A program made the position numbers and the translations under genes. Below, in pieces: positions 13,120 through 22,306 of a stretch of 51,175 nucleotides of DNA (its first letter is position 1; the number at the start of each line of letters is the position of its first letter). This DNA is from Saprospiraceae bacterium (GTDB taxonomy: Bacteria; Bacteroidota; Bacteroidia; Chitinophagales; Saprospiraceae), in assembly GCA_019694255.1 (NCBI GenBank), contig JAIBCI010000096.1:1-51175 (forward strand), in the 5' to 3' direction. The notes under the pieces are model-generated. The model had not been told where the DNA came from. It was given only the letters and a program-made list of their open reading frames with translations, and searched no databases.

Positions 13120-14554
13120 ATTTTTCAAAATTTACAGGTACTAATCCTAATTCCAGCCCTTTCTTCAACATGAGTTCGAAAGCGGGCTCAAAATCATTGG
13201 GCACTTCCCCTTCGAGAATGGCTTCACGTATGGCGTTTTTAATAACGCCGATGGCAGGACAGGGTTTGATCCCAAATGTTTTCATAATCATTTCTCCAGT
13301 TACTGGTGGCTGCCATTCACGGATTCGATCACTTTCCTCAACTTCATGAAGGCGCTGACGAACCCGTGCATAATTTTCAAGATATCGCCTTACTTTATCA
13401 GGATTCTTGGAGGTAATATCTGCCTCACAAAGGAGCAGCAATTCTTCAAGATCAATACCCGCGTCAAACAAAAGCCTTCGAACGGCAGAATCTGTGATTT
13501 CTTCCTGGGTTAATGCAATCGGGCGAAGATGAAGCCTGACCATCTTCTGCACAAACTTCATCTTATGATCAAGGGGAAGCTTGAAATTCCTGAAAATCCT
13601 TGGCACCATCGCAGCGCCGAGTGCATCATGGCCATGAAAGGTCCAACCTGTGCCATGCTCAAACTTTTTGGTTTGTGGTTTTGCAATATCATGTAGCAAT
13701 GCACTCCACAATAACCAGATATTTTTTGATTTGGCAGAGACATTGTCCAATACCTGAAGCGTGTGATAAAAATTATCTTTATGCGCTTTGCCTTCCTGAT
13801 GTTCGACACCCTGGAGGGCTACAAGCTCTGGAAAAATAATATGGAGCAATCCACAATCAAAGAGCAATTTGAAACCAACCGATGGTACCGGACTGAGTAT
13901 TATTTTTTCGAGTTCGGAAGAAATTCTCTCCTTTGAAATTATTTTGATGCGATCAATATTTCGCCGAATGCCCTGCCAGGTATTCTCCTCGATTTGATAA
14001 CCAAGCTGGCTTGCAAAACGAATCGCCCGCATCATTCTTAGTGGATCATCAGAGAATGTAATATCGGGATTATTAGGCGTTCGGATCACCTGATGATTCA
14101 GATCTTCCAGGCCGTTAAAAGGATCTATCAACTGTCCGAAATCATCCGGATTCAAACTGATCGATATGGCATTGATTGAGAAGTCACGCCTCAATTGATC
14201 ATCTTCCAACGTGCCTGGGCTGATATCCGGCTTGCGCGAATCTTCAACATATGATTCCTTACGCGCCCCAACAAATTCGATTTCCAAATCGTGATGGCGA
14301 ATCATTGCAGTTCCAAACCGGCTGAAATAATTGACCTGAGGAATAGGCCTCAACCTGGATGCCACACCTGAAGCCAACCTGATGGCATCGCCGACGCAAA
14401 CGATATCAATGTCCTTGCTGGGACGTCCAATCAACTTATCTCTTACATAACCGCCAACTGCATAAGCAGGAGATCCCAGTGCGACTGCTTCCCCGCTAAT
14501 GATTTCAAATATCTTGCGCTCTGAAGAAGAGAGCTTAAATAGAAATTCCGCCAT
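13118..14554 (-). CDS. cca: CCA tRNA nucleotidyltransferase / poly(A) polymerase family with HD domain
   Basis: 478 residues from the ATG at 14,554; an in-frame TTG at 14,566 would overlap the upstream gene. It adds or repairs the 3' CCA end of tRNA. The N-terminal nucleotidyltransferase domain shows GGYVRD (about 34-39) and DIDIV, then RRDFSINAI. A central RNA-binding region precedes an HD phosphohydrolase domain (LLHDIAKP). The first ATG lies one base after the dihydrouridine synthase stop, so the two tRNA-processing genes form an operon. The tRNA-Arg genes in the window have no encoded CCA, which fits a need for this enzyme. Confidence 0.93.
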   Translation of the reverse strand: MAEFLFKLSSSERKIFEIISGEAVALGSPAYAVGGYVRDKLIGRPSKDIDIVCVGDAIRLASGVASRLRPIPQVNYFSRFGTAMIRHHDLEIEFVGARKESYVEDSRKPDISPGTLEDDQLRRDFSINAISISLNPDDFGQLIDPFNGLEDLNHQVIRTPNNPDITFSDDPLRMMRAIRFASQLGYQIEENTWQGIRRNIDRIKIISKERISSELEKIILSPVPSVGFKLLFDCGLLHIIFPELVALQGVEHQEGKAHKDNFYHTLQVLDNVSAKSKNIWLLWSALLHDIAKPQTKKFEHGTGWTFHGHDALGAAMVPRIFRNFKLPLDHKMKFVQKMVRLHLRPIALTQEEITDSAVRRLLFDAGIDLEELLLLCEADITSKNPDKVRRYLENYARVRQRLHEVEESDRIREWQPPVTGEMIMKTFGIKPCPAIGVIKNAIREAILEGEVPNDFEPAFELMLKKGLELGLVPVNFEK

Positions 14555-14555
14555 C

Positions 14556-15557
14556 TTAGTTCGCAATAACGGAATTTAAATGACCATAATGATCTGCTAT
14601 CGAATCGAGAATTTCAAGGAGGACAGGGAATTCCGGTTCAGTGACCAATCTGGCACGCAAATCCTTGACGCCCGGCATCCCGCGAAAGTAGTTGGAATAA
14701 TGACGACGCATCTCCAGAATACCAAGTTTGATCCCTTTCCATTCGACAGAACGCATAAGATGTTCTTTGGCAGCGCTTATTCGTTCTTCAAGTGTAGGAG
14801 GATCCAGAAGCTCGCCGGTTGCCATGTAATGCTTGATTTCTCTAAAAATCCAGGGATATCCTATACTCGCACGGCCTATCATGATGCCGTCGACTTCATA
14901 TTTACGGCGGTATTCAAGCGCTTTTTGCGGAGAATCAATATCGCCGTTGCCAAAAACCGGGATGTGCAGTCGCGGATTATTCTTAACGCGGTTTATCCAC
15001 TCCCAGTCGGAATGGCCCTTATACATTTGCGCCCTTGTTCTCGCATGAATGCTGAGGGCTTTAATGCCGACATCCTGCAATCGCTCAGCAACTTCAACAA
15101 TATGAATACTGTTTTCATCCCAACCCAGCCTGGTTTTGACGGTGACCGGAAGATTGGTTGATTTGACCACCGCTTCCGTTAGCCTAACCATTTTGGAAAT
15201 ATCTTTCAGAATTCCGGCTCCAGCCATTTTGCATACAACTTTCTGCACAGGGCATCCATAATTGATATCCAGTATCTCAGGCTTTGCCGCTTCTACAATA
15301 TGTGCCGCCTTCATCATAGAATCCAGCTCGGCACCAAATATTTGTACTCCGATAGGTCTTTCTTCATCGTAAATATCCAGCTTTCGTACACTTTTATCTG
15401 CATCTCTGATCAGTCCTTCAACAGAAATAAACTCAGTATAAAGCAAATCACAACCGAATTTTTTGCATAAAGCCCTGAATGGAGGATCACTGACGTCTTC
15501 CATAGGAGCAAGAAGCAGCGGAAAATCATTTAATTGAATGTCACCAATGCGCACCAT
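14556..15557 (-). CDS. dusB: tRNA-dihydrouridine synthase
   Basis: 333 residues, the usual size. A FMN-dependent TIM barrel reduces uridine in the tRNA D-loop. Visible signature: LAPMEDVSDPPFR at the start, the catalytic-cysteine motif DINYGCPV (Cys102), LPVTVKTRLGWDE, SIHARTRAQMYKG and the phosphate-binding VFGNGDI / GIMIGRASIGYPWIF. The DusB subfamily is the common one in Bacteroidota and the motif order fits it, but the exact target uridine is not visible. It is the first gene of a two-gene operon with the CCA-adding enzyme. Confidence 0.9.
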   Translation of the reverse strand: MVRIGDIQLNDFPLLLAPMEDVSDPPFRALCKKFGCDLLYTEFISVEGLIRDADKSVRKLDIYDEERPIGVQIFGAELDSMMKAAHIVEAAKPEILDINYGCPVQKVVCKMAGAGILKDISKMVRLTEAVVKSTNLPVTVKTRLGWDENSIHIVEVAERLQDVGIKALSIHARTRAQMYKGHSDWEWINRVKNNPRLHIPVFGNGDIDSPQKALEYRRKYEVDGIMIGRASIGYPWIFREIKHYMATGELLDPPTLEERISAAKEHLMRSVEWKGIKLGILEMRRHYSNYFRGMPGVKDLRARLVTEPEFPVLLEILDSIADHYGHLNSVIAN

Positions 15558-15644
15558 AATCCGAAACGCAAAATTATCATTTTATGCCGTAGTGTGTCCT
15601 TACAAATATTAAGTCTTCCTAACAAAATTGCCTCAGGATATTTT

Positions 15645-15652
15645 TAGATTTG
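15645..15652 (+). promoter_or_regulatory. Bacteroidota -7 box (TAGATTTG) close to the start codon
   Basis: A TAnnTTTG box ending only four bases before the ATG at 15,657. A TTG lies at 15,628-15,630, a shorter spacing than usual. If it is used, the transcript would be leaderless or nearly so. Confidence 0.35.
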
Positions 15653-15656
15653 CAAA

Positions 15657-16235
15657 ATGACAGAATTTATTTATTATGCAGTTTACAAACCTTATGGTGT
15701 GATCAGCCAATTTACACCCGAGGCACCAGGTGAACCAACCCTTGCATCTCTTCATTCTTTTCCTTCTGATGTATACCCTGTCGGCAGACTGGACAAGGAT
15801 TCAGAAGGACTTTTGATATTAACCAATGACACGTCTGTGAATGCTCAAATGTTAGGTCCATCCAGTAAAAAAAATAAAAGCTATCTGGCCCAACTTGAGG
15901 GCATAATTGGTCAAGAGGCTATCAATCAAATGAGTACTGGAATTACAATAAACGTGAATGGAAAATCATACCTTACTCATCCTTGTGAAATAGTGTTGAT
16001 CGATGCGCCTAACAATATTCCTGATCGACAGCCACCGGTACGTTACAGAGCCAGTATACCGACAAGCTGGATTAAAATCACACTCGCTGAAGGCAAAAAC
16101 AGACAAATCCGCAAAATGTGTGCCGCTGCGGGATATCCGGTATTAAGACTCATCAGAATTTCATTCGGAAAATATGCATTGACAAAATTGCTTCCTGGTA
16201 GCGTAATGCAAATCAGGAAGAAAGATCTTCTCTAA
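15657..16235 (+). CDS. rRNA pseudouridine synthase, RluE/RsuA family
   Basis: 192 residues. It converts a specific rRNA uridine to pseudouridine. The catalytic loop is GRLDKDSEGLLILTND with Asp46. Upstream KPYGVISQF and downstream GKNRQIRKMCAAAGYPVLRLIR are the other family motifs. It lacks the N-terminal S4 domain and is short, like RluE of the 23S rRNA group, so I favour that subtype without naming the site. It stands alone, divergent from the dihydrouridine synthase gene and convergent with the peroxidase gene. Confidence 0.88.
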   Translation: MTEFIYYAVYKPYGVISQFTPEAPGEPTLASLHSFPSDVYPVGRLDKDSEGLLILTNDTSVNAQMLGPSSKKNKSYLAQLEGIIGQEAINQMSTGITINVNGKSYLTHPCEIVLIDAPNNIPDRQPPVRYRASIPTSWIKITLAEGKNRQIRKMCAAAGYPVLRLIRISFGKYALTKLLPGSVMQIRKKDLL

Positions 16236-16238
16236 AAA

Positions 16239-16808
16239 TTATCTTTCTACTGCTTTGATGATCTCATCGGACAATGGCTCAATGTCTGGATCAAATACAT
16301 CTGTCAAAGCTCCGTCTTCATTAATCAAATATTTCTGAAAATTCCATTTGATTTTTGAATCCTTTAGATGATTGTATTTTTTGTTCATCAGCCAAACATA
16401 CAGTGGGGCAGTTTTCCTACCCTTAACAGTTATTTTTTTTGCCAAAGGAAATGTTACACCGTAATTTAACTTACAGAAAGATGCAATTTCATCTGCACTG
16501 CCTGGCTCCTGAAATAAAAAATCATTGCACGGAAATCCAATCACAACCAGGCGGTCTTTATATTTCTGGAAAAGTTTTTCCAAGCCATCATATTGTTTGG
16601 TATATCCACAATGTGAAGCCGTGTTTACGACGAGAATTTTTTTGCCTTTAAATGCAGCGAAGTCAATTTCGCTGCCATTTAATGCAAGCACCTTAAAGTC
16701 ATATATACTGCGGATGTTATCCGGTAATTTTGGATTTCCTGTAATCAGTCCTAGCATGGCAATGGCCGAAAAAATTAAAATTAAAATTCCTTTCATCAAA
16801 ATAATCAT
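16239..16808 (-). CDS. Glutathione peroxidase family protein with signal peptide
   Basis: 189 residues. A thioredoxin-fold peroxidase that reduces hydroperoxides. The peroxidatic Cys67 is in NTASHCGYT, followed by GFPCNDFLFQEPGS and the WNFQKYL motif with its tryptophan; the family's usual NQF is NDF here. The N-terminal hydrophobic run (residues 5-22) points to export to the periplasm, which differs from the cytosolic form. An alternative ATG at 16,796 keeps the signal peptide. It ends three bases past the convergent pseudouridine synthase. Confidence 0.88.
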   Translation of the reverse strand: MIILMKGILILIFSAIAMLGLITGNPKLPDNIRSIYDFKVLALNGSEIDFAAFKGKKILVVNTASHCGYTKQYDGLEKLFQKYKDRLVVIGFPCNDFLFQEPGSADEIASFCKLNYGVTFPLAKKITVKGRKTAPLYVWLMNKKYNHLKDSKIKWNFQKYLINEDGALTDVFDPDIEPLSDEIIKAVER

Positions 16809-16977
16809 GAATCAGGACATAAAGATACTCTGAAAGTAGGAATTCAACACTACAATGCAGCCTGAGCAAAGTAACCCATCAGGTATGCTTCGACAGTTTG
16901 ATCTCCAAACCTGGACTCATTGTCTATGAAAACTGCCAATTCATATAAAAAGAACCCCCTTACTAAGCCATAGCCTT

Positions 16978-16985
16978 TATCTTTG
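16978..16985 (+). promoter_or_regulatory. Bacteroidota -7 box (TATCTTTG) before lepB
   Basis: A TAnnTTTG match 17 bases upstream of the ATG at 17,003. No clear -33 TTG. Confidence 0.4.
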
Positions 16986-17002
16986 AGCCATATTCATTTA
17001 CT

Positions 17003-18559
17003 ATGTGGTTATTGTATTATTTATTGATCAGTTATGTCTTGTTGTGCTTAAGCCTTTACTGGCTTTTTCCCAAGATGGGAATTCTTCCATACAAAGCCTG
17101 GGTGCCTGGGGTCAATTTTAAAGAATGGTCAGTTGCCGTTGGCCATGGACCCTATTACTGGCTGTGGCTTTTTTTTCCCATTGTGAACATTTTCATTTTG
17201 GCTGGTCTCTCAATAGATCTCGTTCGGTCCTTTGGAAAAATGGCTTTCAAAGATTCGGTATTGGCAGTGATATACCCACCGGCCAGTTTTACCTTGATTG
17301 CGAAAGATGAAAAATCAGTTTGGATTGAACCTGCTTGGAAGGAGGAGCATGAATACCTCGAGCAATTACATGCTTTGAGAAAGACCAACGATACTGCAAA
17401 GATCACACGTCTTCAACAGCAAAGCCGCTATGCTAAATCTGCAGGCCGTGAATGGGTAGAGTCCATCATCTTCGCTGTGTTTGCCGCAGCATTTCTTCGC
17501 ATGTTTATTCTGGAAGCATTTATTATTCCTACACCCAGTATGGAGGGAACCCTGAAGGTAGGTGATTTTTTGCTCGTCAGCAAAGTTCACTATGGTATTC
17601 GTACGCCTATGACGGTAGCGATGTTACCGCTGCTTCATAATACTGTCCCGGGCCTTGGATGTGAGTCATACTTTTCTTCGCCCAGTCTACCCTACTATCG
17701 CTTACCAAAAATATCAGAAATTAAAATCAATGATCCTTTTGTATTCAACTGGCCTGTCGGAGACTCCGTTTACCTTGGCAAGACACGTTCATGGGCAGCC
17801 TTTCAGTTGCAGAATAATCCGGGGGCGGCACAGGATTGTCGTGGTGCTGACTTGAGGGTTCGTCCTGTAGACAAAAAGGATCATTATATCAAACGATGCG
17901 TTGCCATGCCAGGCGACAGCATTCAAGTCATTAATCGACAATTGTATGTCAACGGAAAGCCCGCTGTGAATCCCAAACATCTTCAGTATTTGTACCATCT
18001 CACAGGTGGCAGTGGTGCGGTCAATCTTAAAAGACTAGAAGCGATGGGCGTCAACGTTTATGATGATTACGCACAAGGCGGCAACCTGTTTCTTGACGAA
18101 GATCAATATCAAAAAATCAAAAGTATGTCTCCGGGAATTGAACTCATCCCAGCCCAGCTTCCGGTGTCAGAAGTTTTTCCTCCAGGGCAGCAAGGATGGA
18201 GTTTTGATAACTATGGTCCGGTATGGATTCCCAAAAAAGGTGCTTCAGTTGAGCTAAGGCTGGATAATCTGAATCTTTATAATCGGGTAATCAGTGTGTA
18301 CGAACATAACAAACTTGAAGTCCGTGGACAGCAGATCTTCATCAATGATGTACCGGCCGACCACTACACATTCAAACAGAATTATTATTGGGCGATGGGA
18401 GATAACCGGCATAATTCCGAGGATTCCAGGGCATGGGGATACGTTCCGGAAGACCATATTGTCGGCAAACCTGTATTGATCTGGTTTAGCCTCAAGAATG
18501 CAAGCCTGCGCAATGGAATCAACTGGAAGCGCATTTTTAAATCGCCCAATACAGATTAA
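17003..18559 (+). CDS. lepB: Signal peptidase I, large Bacteroidota type
   Basis: 518 residues. It cleaves signal peptides of exported proteins at the membrane. Two N-terminal membrane helices (about 1-25, 51-75) precede a third (152-175) leading into the active site: Ser179 in PTPSMEGTL and the general-base Lys297 in DHYIKRCVAMPGD. The final box is MGDNRHNSEDSRAWGYV. The insert between catalytic residues makes it longer than the enterobacterial enzyme, as is usual in this phylum. It heads a co-directional chain of four genes with short gaps or overlaps, three of which encode exported or envelope-type proteins. Confidence 0.93.
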   Translation: MWLLYYLLISYVLLCLSLYWLFPKMGILPYKAWVPGVNFKEWSVAVGHGPYYWLWLFFPIVNIFILAGLSIDLVRSFGKMAFKDSVLAVIYPPASFTLIAKDEKSVWIEPAWKEEHEYLEQLHALRKTNDTAKITRLQQQSRYAKSAGREWVESIIFAVFAAAFLRMFILEAFIIPTPSMEGTLKVGDFLLVSKVHYGIRTPMTVAMLPLLHNTVPGLGCESYFSSPSLPYYRLPKISEIKINDPFVFNWPVGDSVYLGKTRSWAAFQLQNNPGAAQDCRGADLRVRPVDKKDHYIKRCVAMPGDSIQVINRQLYVNGKPAVNPKHLQYLYHLTGGSGAVNLKRLEAMGVNVYDDYAQGGNLFLDEDQYQKIKSMSPGIELIPAQLPVSEVFPPGQQGWSFDNYGPVWIPKKGASVELRLDNLNLYNRVISVYEHNKLEVRGQQIFINDVPADHYTFKQNYYWAMGDNRHNSEDSRAWGYVPEDHIVGKPVLIWFSLKNASLRNGINWKRIFKSPNTD

Positions 18560-18566
18560 TTGCCTG

Positions 18567-19457
18567 ATGAAATATTTATTCTGCGCATTGGTTTTATTTT
18601 CTTCCGTCATTACGGGAAATGCACAAAAGTTACCGGTCACCAATGTGTATTGTATATATTTGAATCAACCGGCTACCACAACCATTTGGCAAGCTTCCAA
18701 AATAGAATTGCTCAATAGTTATAATAACCGAGCATACAACAATCAACCCTATTTTATCAATGCCAATGAAGTCCTGATCACATCACAGGGCAATGGTGAA
18801 GACAATACAGATATTTATTCGCTCGATCTTCAAATTCATCAATTGCGAAGATTAGTTGACAACGACGGTAAGGATTACAGTCCCAGACTATCTCCAGACC
18901 ATTCCGGAGATATCACCTGCGTACACATCAATAAAAATGATAGTATCCAGAACCTGTGCTTATTCAGCGGTTCAGACGGTAGTTTTAAAAAATATATTTT
19001 CCAGGGTGTCGGGCAAATAGGATACTACAGGCATTTCCGCAAAGATTTATGGGTTTGTTTTCTTGTCGATCAGCCGAGCAATCTACTGAGCTTCATCAAT
19101 GCAAAAACGATGGAGAAAAAAATATTTGCATCCAGTATAGGCCGAACCTTTGAAGTATTGAGTCAGAATGAGATTTTGTTTGTCCACAAAATTCTTCCGG
19201 ACCAGTGGATACTGAAATCATATGATTATAGTTCGCAAAAAATGACTTCCTGGGCTGTGATGCCTCCTGGATCAGAAGATTTTGCACTGATGCAAAATGG
19301 AAATGTCATCTGCGCTTCCGGAAGCAAATTGCTGTTGCTGGACAAAGACACTTCAACCTGGAAAGAACTTATGGACCTTGCTTCACTCGGCATTCATCAT
19401 ATGCAAAGGATCGCCATTGAGGGCCAAAAAGTTTTGGTGGTTGATGAGCCCAAATAA
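18567..19457 (+). CDS. Secreted TolB-like beta-propeller protein
   Basis: 296 residues from the ATG at 18,567, eight bases after lepB. An earlier ATG at 18,498 lies inside lepB and would bury the signal peptide. The signal peptide is MKYLFCALVLFSSVITGNAQ. Repeats such as NTDIYSLDLQIHQLRRLVDN, DYSPRLSPDHS and ITCVHINKN resemble PD40/WD-like blades, pointing to a periplasmic propeller. Substrate and partner are unknown. It overlaps the next gene by 14 bases. Confidence 0.7.
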   Translation: MKYLFCALVLFSSVITGNAQKLPVTNVYCIYLNQPATTTIWQASKIELLNSYNNRAYNNQPYFINANEVLITSQGNGEDNTDIYSLDLQIHQLRRLVDNDGKDYSPRLSPDHSGDITCVHINKNDSIQNLCLFSGSDGSFKKYIFQGVGQIGYYRHFRKDLWVCFLVDQPSNLLSFINAKTMEKKIFASSIGRTFEVLSQNEILFVHKILPDQWILKSYDYSSQKMTSWAVMPPGSEDFALMQNGNVICASGSKLLLLDKDTSTWKELMDLASLGIHHMQRIAIEGQKVLVVDEPK

Positions 19458-20238
19458 TTACTTTTATCAGAATTCGGATCAGACAGGCCGTACAGTAGCA
19501 TTATTGCATAAGCCAAAGAGGATAGTCTCAACCGTTCCTTCAATCACTGAACTTCTTTGCGATATTGGTCTGAATGAACAACTGGTAGGCAGAACGAAAT
19601 TTTGTGATTCACCCCAAGAACTAGTTCAGAGTATCCCGGCTTTCGGAGGCACTAAAAATCTCAGAGTCAGCGATATCATAAGACTTAATCCGGATCTCCT
19701 GATATCCAATAAAGAGGAAAACACAGCTTCTGATATTTTTCAACTTTCTGAACACATCCCTGTCTGGGTAAGTGATATCCATGATTTAAATAGTGCAATT
19801 TATGCTATCAATGAAATCGGAACGCTTTGCGGAGTTCAGGATAAAACGACGCATTTGACATCTGATATCATTAAGCGTGCTGCTGATTATTCCAATATTC
19901 CGCCTTCAATCAATAAACGAGCATGTTATTTAATCTGGAAGAATCCGTTTATGACCGTTGGATCTGATACATTTATTCACCATATGATGTCTATTGCAGG
20001 GTTTGATAACATTTTTGGCGATTGCCAACGTTATCCGGTTACAGATATTAATGAAATTGTGAACAGATCCCCAGAAGTCATACTTTTATCTTCGGAACCC
20101 TACCCTTTTAAGGATAGCGATCAACTGCTCTTCGAAGGAATAAAGACAATATTTGTAAATGGCAAAGCGTTTAGCTGGTACGGAAGCCGGATAGCCCAAT
20201 CTTTTTCCTATTTTTGTCACCTAAACTCCCTGTTATGA
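19444..20238 (+). CDS. Helical-backbone metal receptor / BtuF-like protein without signal peptide
   Basis: 264 residues from the ATG at 19,444. An upstream reading from 19,297 overlaps the propeller gene and has no coding character. The fold is that of cobalamin or iron-siderophore ABC binding proteins: RIVSTVPSITELLCDIGLNEQLVGRT, AFGGTKNLRVSDIIRLNPDLLISN, then MMSIAGFDNIFGD and VNGKAFSWYGSRIAQS. No signal peptide or lipobox is visible and no ABC permease or ATPase is adjacent. It may be a cytosolic relative, or export may depend on something not seen. The stop overlaps the next start (ATGA). Confidence 0.8.
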   Translation: MSPNNYFYQNSDQTGRTVALLHKPKRIVSTVPSITELLCDIGLNEQLVGRTKFCDSPQELVQSIPAFGGTKNLRVSDIIRLNPDLLISNKEENTASDIFQLSEHIPVWVSDIHDLNSAIYAINEIGTLCGVQDKTTHLTSDIIKRAADYSNIPPSINKRACYLIWKNPFMTVGSDTFIHHMMSIAGFDNIFGDCQRYPVTDINEIVNRSPEVILLSSEPYPFKDSDQLLFEGIKTIFVNGKAFSWYGSRIAQSFSYFCHLNSLL

Positions 20239-21827
20239 TGAAAGTTATAGCATGTTTCATCACATTTTTTTTAATGACTTTTGGTTTGAATGCCGGAAAT
20301 AATCATAAAATACCCCATCAGTATATTGTCGAATTCAGTTTTACCGCTGATGCCGCAATGTGGCGTCTTCAGCATCAGGAGGCACAGCTTGAGCGCCTTG
20401 GGGAGATCTTAAACTATTACCTGGTTATTTTCCCGGAATCCTATCATTCCAGTATTGAAACAAATATTTTAAAAGAAAGCCATTCCGTAATAAGTTACAG
20501 TCCCAATCAGGTACTCAGGGCCCGTGGATGCAAGCCCAATGATCCTGAATTTCACAAGCAGTGGAATATGAGTTATATGGGTTTTGAAGATGCGTGGTGT
20601 TATGATCAGAATGGTATAAGTCCGCTGGGAGACACCATAGCCCTCGGTCTTATCGACTTTGGATTTGATTATCGTTGTGAAGATCTTAATGAAAATATTT
20701 ATAGAAATTATAAGGAAATACCCGCCAATAATCTTGATGATGATCAGAACGGCTATATCGATGACTATCTGGGTTTCAACGCACGTTCAGGTGTAGGCGA
20801 TGCCCATGATACCACAGAAAATCACGGCACCAACTGCCTCAGTCTGATCGGAGCCAAGGGCAATAACAATTTTCAAATGACCGGGGCCAATGCATCAGTC
20901 AAAGTGGTATTGTGTTCAGCGCGTGATGAAGCAGGACTGGTTCGGGCGTATTCCTATTTTATTAAAATGCGCACTGATTACAACAACTCCGGCGGACAAA
21001 AAGGAGCCTATATTGTTGCCTCCAGTCTTTCCCTGGGTTTTGATGGAGATATGCCATCCGAACACGTGCCATTATGTGCCATCTACGACAAACTTGGTGA
21101 GGTTGGTATTCTGAATGTCAGTGCAGTTACCAATGAGAATGAGAACATCGATACATACGGTGATGTACCATCGCTTTGCCCCAGCGACTTCCTGATTGCT
21201 GTTACGAACTCGGACCGAAATGATCATAAAGCTGAAGCTGGTTACAGCCAAAATAATGTTGATATTGCTGCCAGTGGAGAAGAAGTCCTGGTGATAGGGC
21301 GACGAGGCGAATTACAGACATCCAGCGGTTGCTCGCTATCCGCACCTCAGGTGGCGGGCGGGATTGCTTATTTGAATCAGTTCTGTGAGCGTTTTAACTT
21401 ATTAAGCAAATCTGATCCCTCCAAAGCGGCACTCCTGATGAAAAAGTTTCTTTTTGACGGCAGTAAAAGCATATCAGCACTTCGGGAGTATACTGTTACC
21501 GGCAAACGCTTTGACATTTATGGAGGCTTTATAGAAGTGAATAACTATGGCGCTCTTTCAATTTACAAAGAGGCCGATCTCGTACTCTGGCCAAACCTTG
21601 TGCATGAAGATGAAATCAAGTTGGATGTTCATTTGACCCGTTACGGCAATTTTACTATTAAAATATACGATCTGACCGGTCGATTGGTGCAGACAACGGA
21701 ACATTCAATCGAACCGGGTTCGGTCAGTTTTTTAAAACTTCCAACAGCTAACTTCCCTTACGGTCTCAACTTCATCCAATTAATATTTGATAAAACATTG
21801 ATTACCAGGCAGTTTATAAAAATTTAA
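20235..21827 (+). CDS. Secreted subtilisin-like serine protease with T9SS sorting domain
   Basis: 530 residues from the ATG at 20,235, which forms ATGA with the previous stop. The signal peptide covers about residues 1-20. The S8 triad is Asp141 (LIDFGFD), His197 (ENHGTNC) and Ser367 in SSGCSLSAP; here the usual GTSMA is GCSLSA but the serine is kept. The C-terminal ~80 residues (from VLWPNLVHEDE to a short ITRQFIKI tail) form a T9SS type A sorting domain, so the enzyme is sent across the outer membrane. Likely substrates are extracellular proteins. Confidence 0.88.
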   Translation: MMKVIACFITFFLMTFGLNAGNNHKIPHQYIVEFSFTADAAMWRLQHQEAQLERLGEILNYYLVIFPESYHSSIETNILKESHSVISYSPNQVLRARGCKPNDPEFHKQWNMSYMGFEDAWCYDQNGISPLGDTIALGLIDFGFDYRCEDLNENIYRNYKEIPANNLDDDQNGYIDDYLGFNARSGVGDAHDTTENHGTNCLSLIGAKGNNNFQMTGANASVKVVLCSARDEAGLVRAYSYFIKMRTDYNNSGGQKGAYIVASSLSLGFDGDMPSEHVPLCAIYDKLGEVGILNVSAVTNENENIDTYGDVPSLCPSDFLIAVTNSDRNDHKAEAGYSQNNVDIAASGEEVLVIGRRGELQTSSGCSLSAPQVAGGIAYLNQFCERFNLLSKSDPSKAALLMKKFLFDGSKSISALREYTVTGKRFDIYGGFIEVNNYGALSIYKEADLVLWPNLVHEDEIKLDVHLTRYGNFTIKIYDLTGRLVQTTEHSIEPGSVSFLKLPTANFPYGLNFIQLIFDKTLITRQFIKI

Positions 21828-21912
21828 CCCAACCCTATTATCATCAATCAGTAAGAGCGTAAAATATTTTAATTATTGCCTTCTCATTATTAAGCGATTA
21901 AGTAAAAAGTAA

Positions 21913-21920
21913 TATCTTTG
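21913..21920 (+). promoter_or_regulatory. -7 box (TATCTTTG) for the tRNA-Arg / ribosomal protein cluster
   Basis: A TAnnTTTG box 16 bases upstream of the tRNA 5' end. It is well placed to drive tRNA-Arg and, by read-through, rpmB and rpmG. Confidence 0.5.
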
Positions 21921-21936
21921 CGCCCTTGAATTCTAT

Positions 21937-22010
21937 GGCTCCGTAGCTCAACTGAATAGAGCACTTGACTACGGATCAAGAGGTTTAAGGTTTGAATCCT
22001 TACGGAGTCA
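21937..22010 (+). tRNA. tRNA-Arg (anticodon ACG)
   Basis: 74 bases. The acceptor stem GGCTCCG pairs with CGGAGTC (one G-U), followed by discriminator A. The anticodon loop CTACGGA is closed by TTGA/TCAA. T arm AAGG-TTTGAAT-CCTT. CCA is not encoded. It lies 31 bases upstream of rpmB on the same strand, so it may be co-transcribed. Confidence 0.95.
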
Positions 22011-22041
22011 CTAGTTTGAAATAAGGTATAAATCAGAAGAT

Positions 22042-22275
22042 ATGTCTAAAGTTTGTGATCTAACCGGAACGAGGCCCTTATATGGCAATAAGGTTTCGCA
22101 TTCCAACCGCAAGACCCGCAGGAGGTTCAACCCGAACCTTCAGAAGAAGACCTTCTTTATTCCGGAGACCAATGAATGGATAGAGATGAAAGTTAGCGCC
22201 AAAGCCATTAGAACCATCAATAAACTTGGTTTGTATGATTATATGCGCAAACTGGATAAGAAAGCAGGTTTCTAA
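22042..22275 (+). CDS. rpmB: Large ribosomal subunit protein bL28
   Basis: 77 residues, the full length for the family. MSKVCDLTGTRPLYGNKVSH and NRKTRRRFNPNLQKK are signatures of bL28, which helps assemble the 50S subunit. It opens the conserved Bacteroidota order bL28, bL33, DUF4295, ftsY. The gap to rpmG is 31 bases. Confidence 0.97.
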   Translation: MSKVCDLTGTRPLYGNKVSHSNRKTRRRFNPNLQKKTFFIPETNEWIEMKVSAKAIRTINKLGLYDYMRKLDKKAGF

Positions 22276-22306
22276 ATCAATATCATCAATTTTTTAATTT
22301 AGAGAA

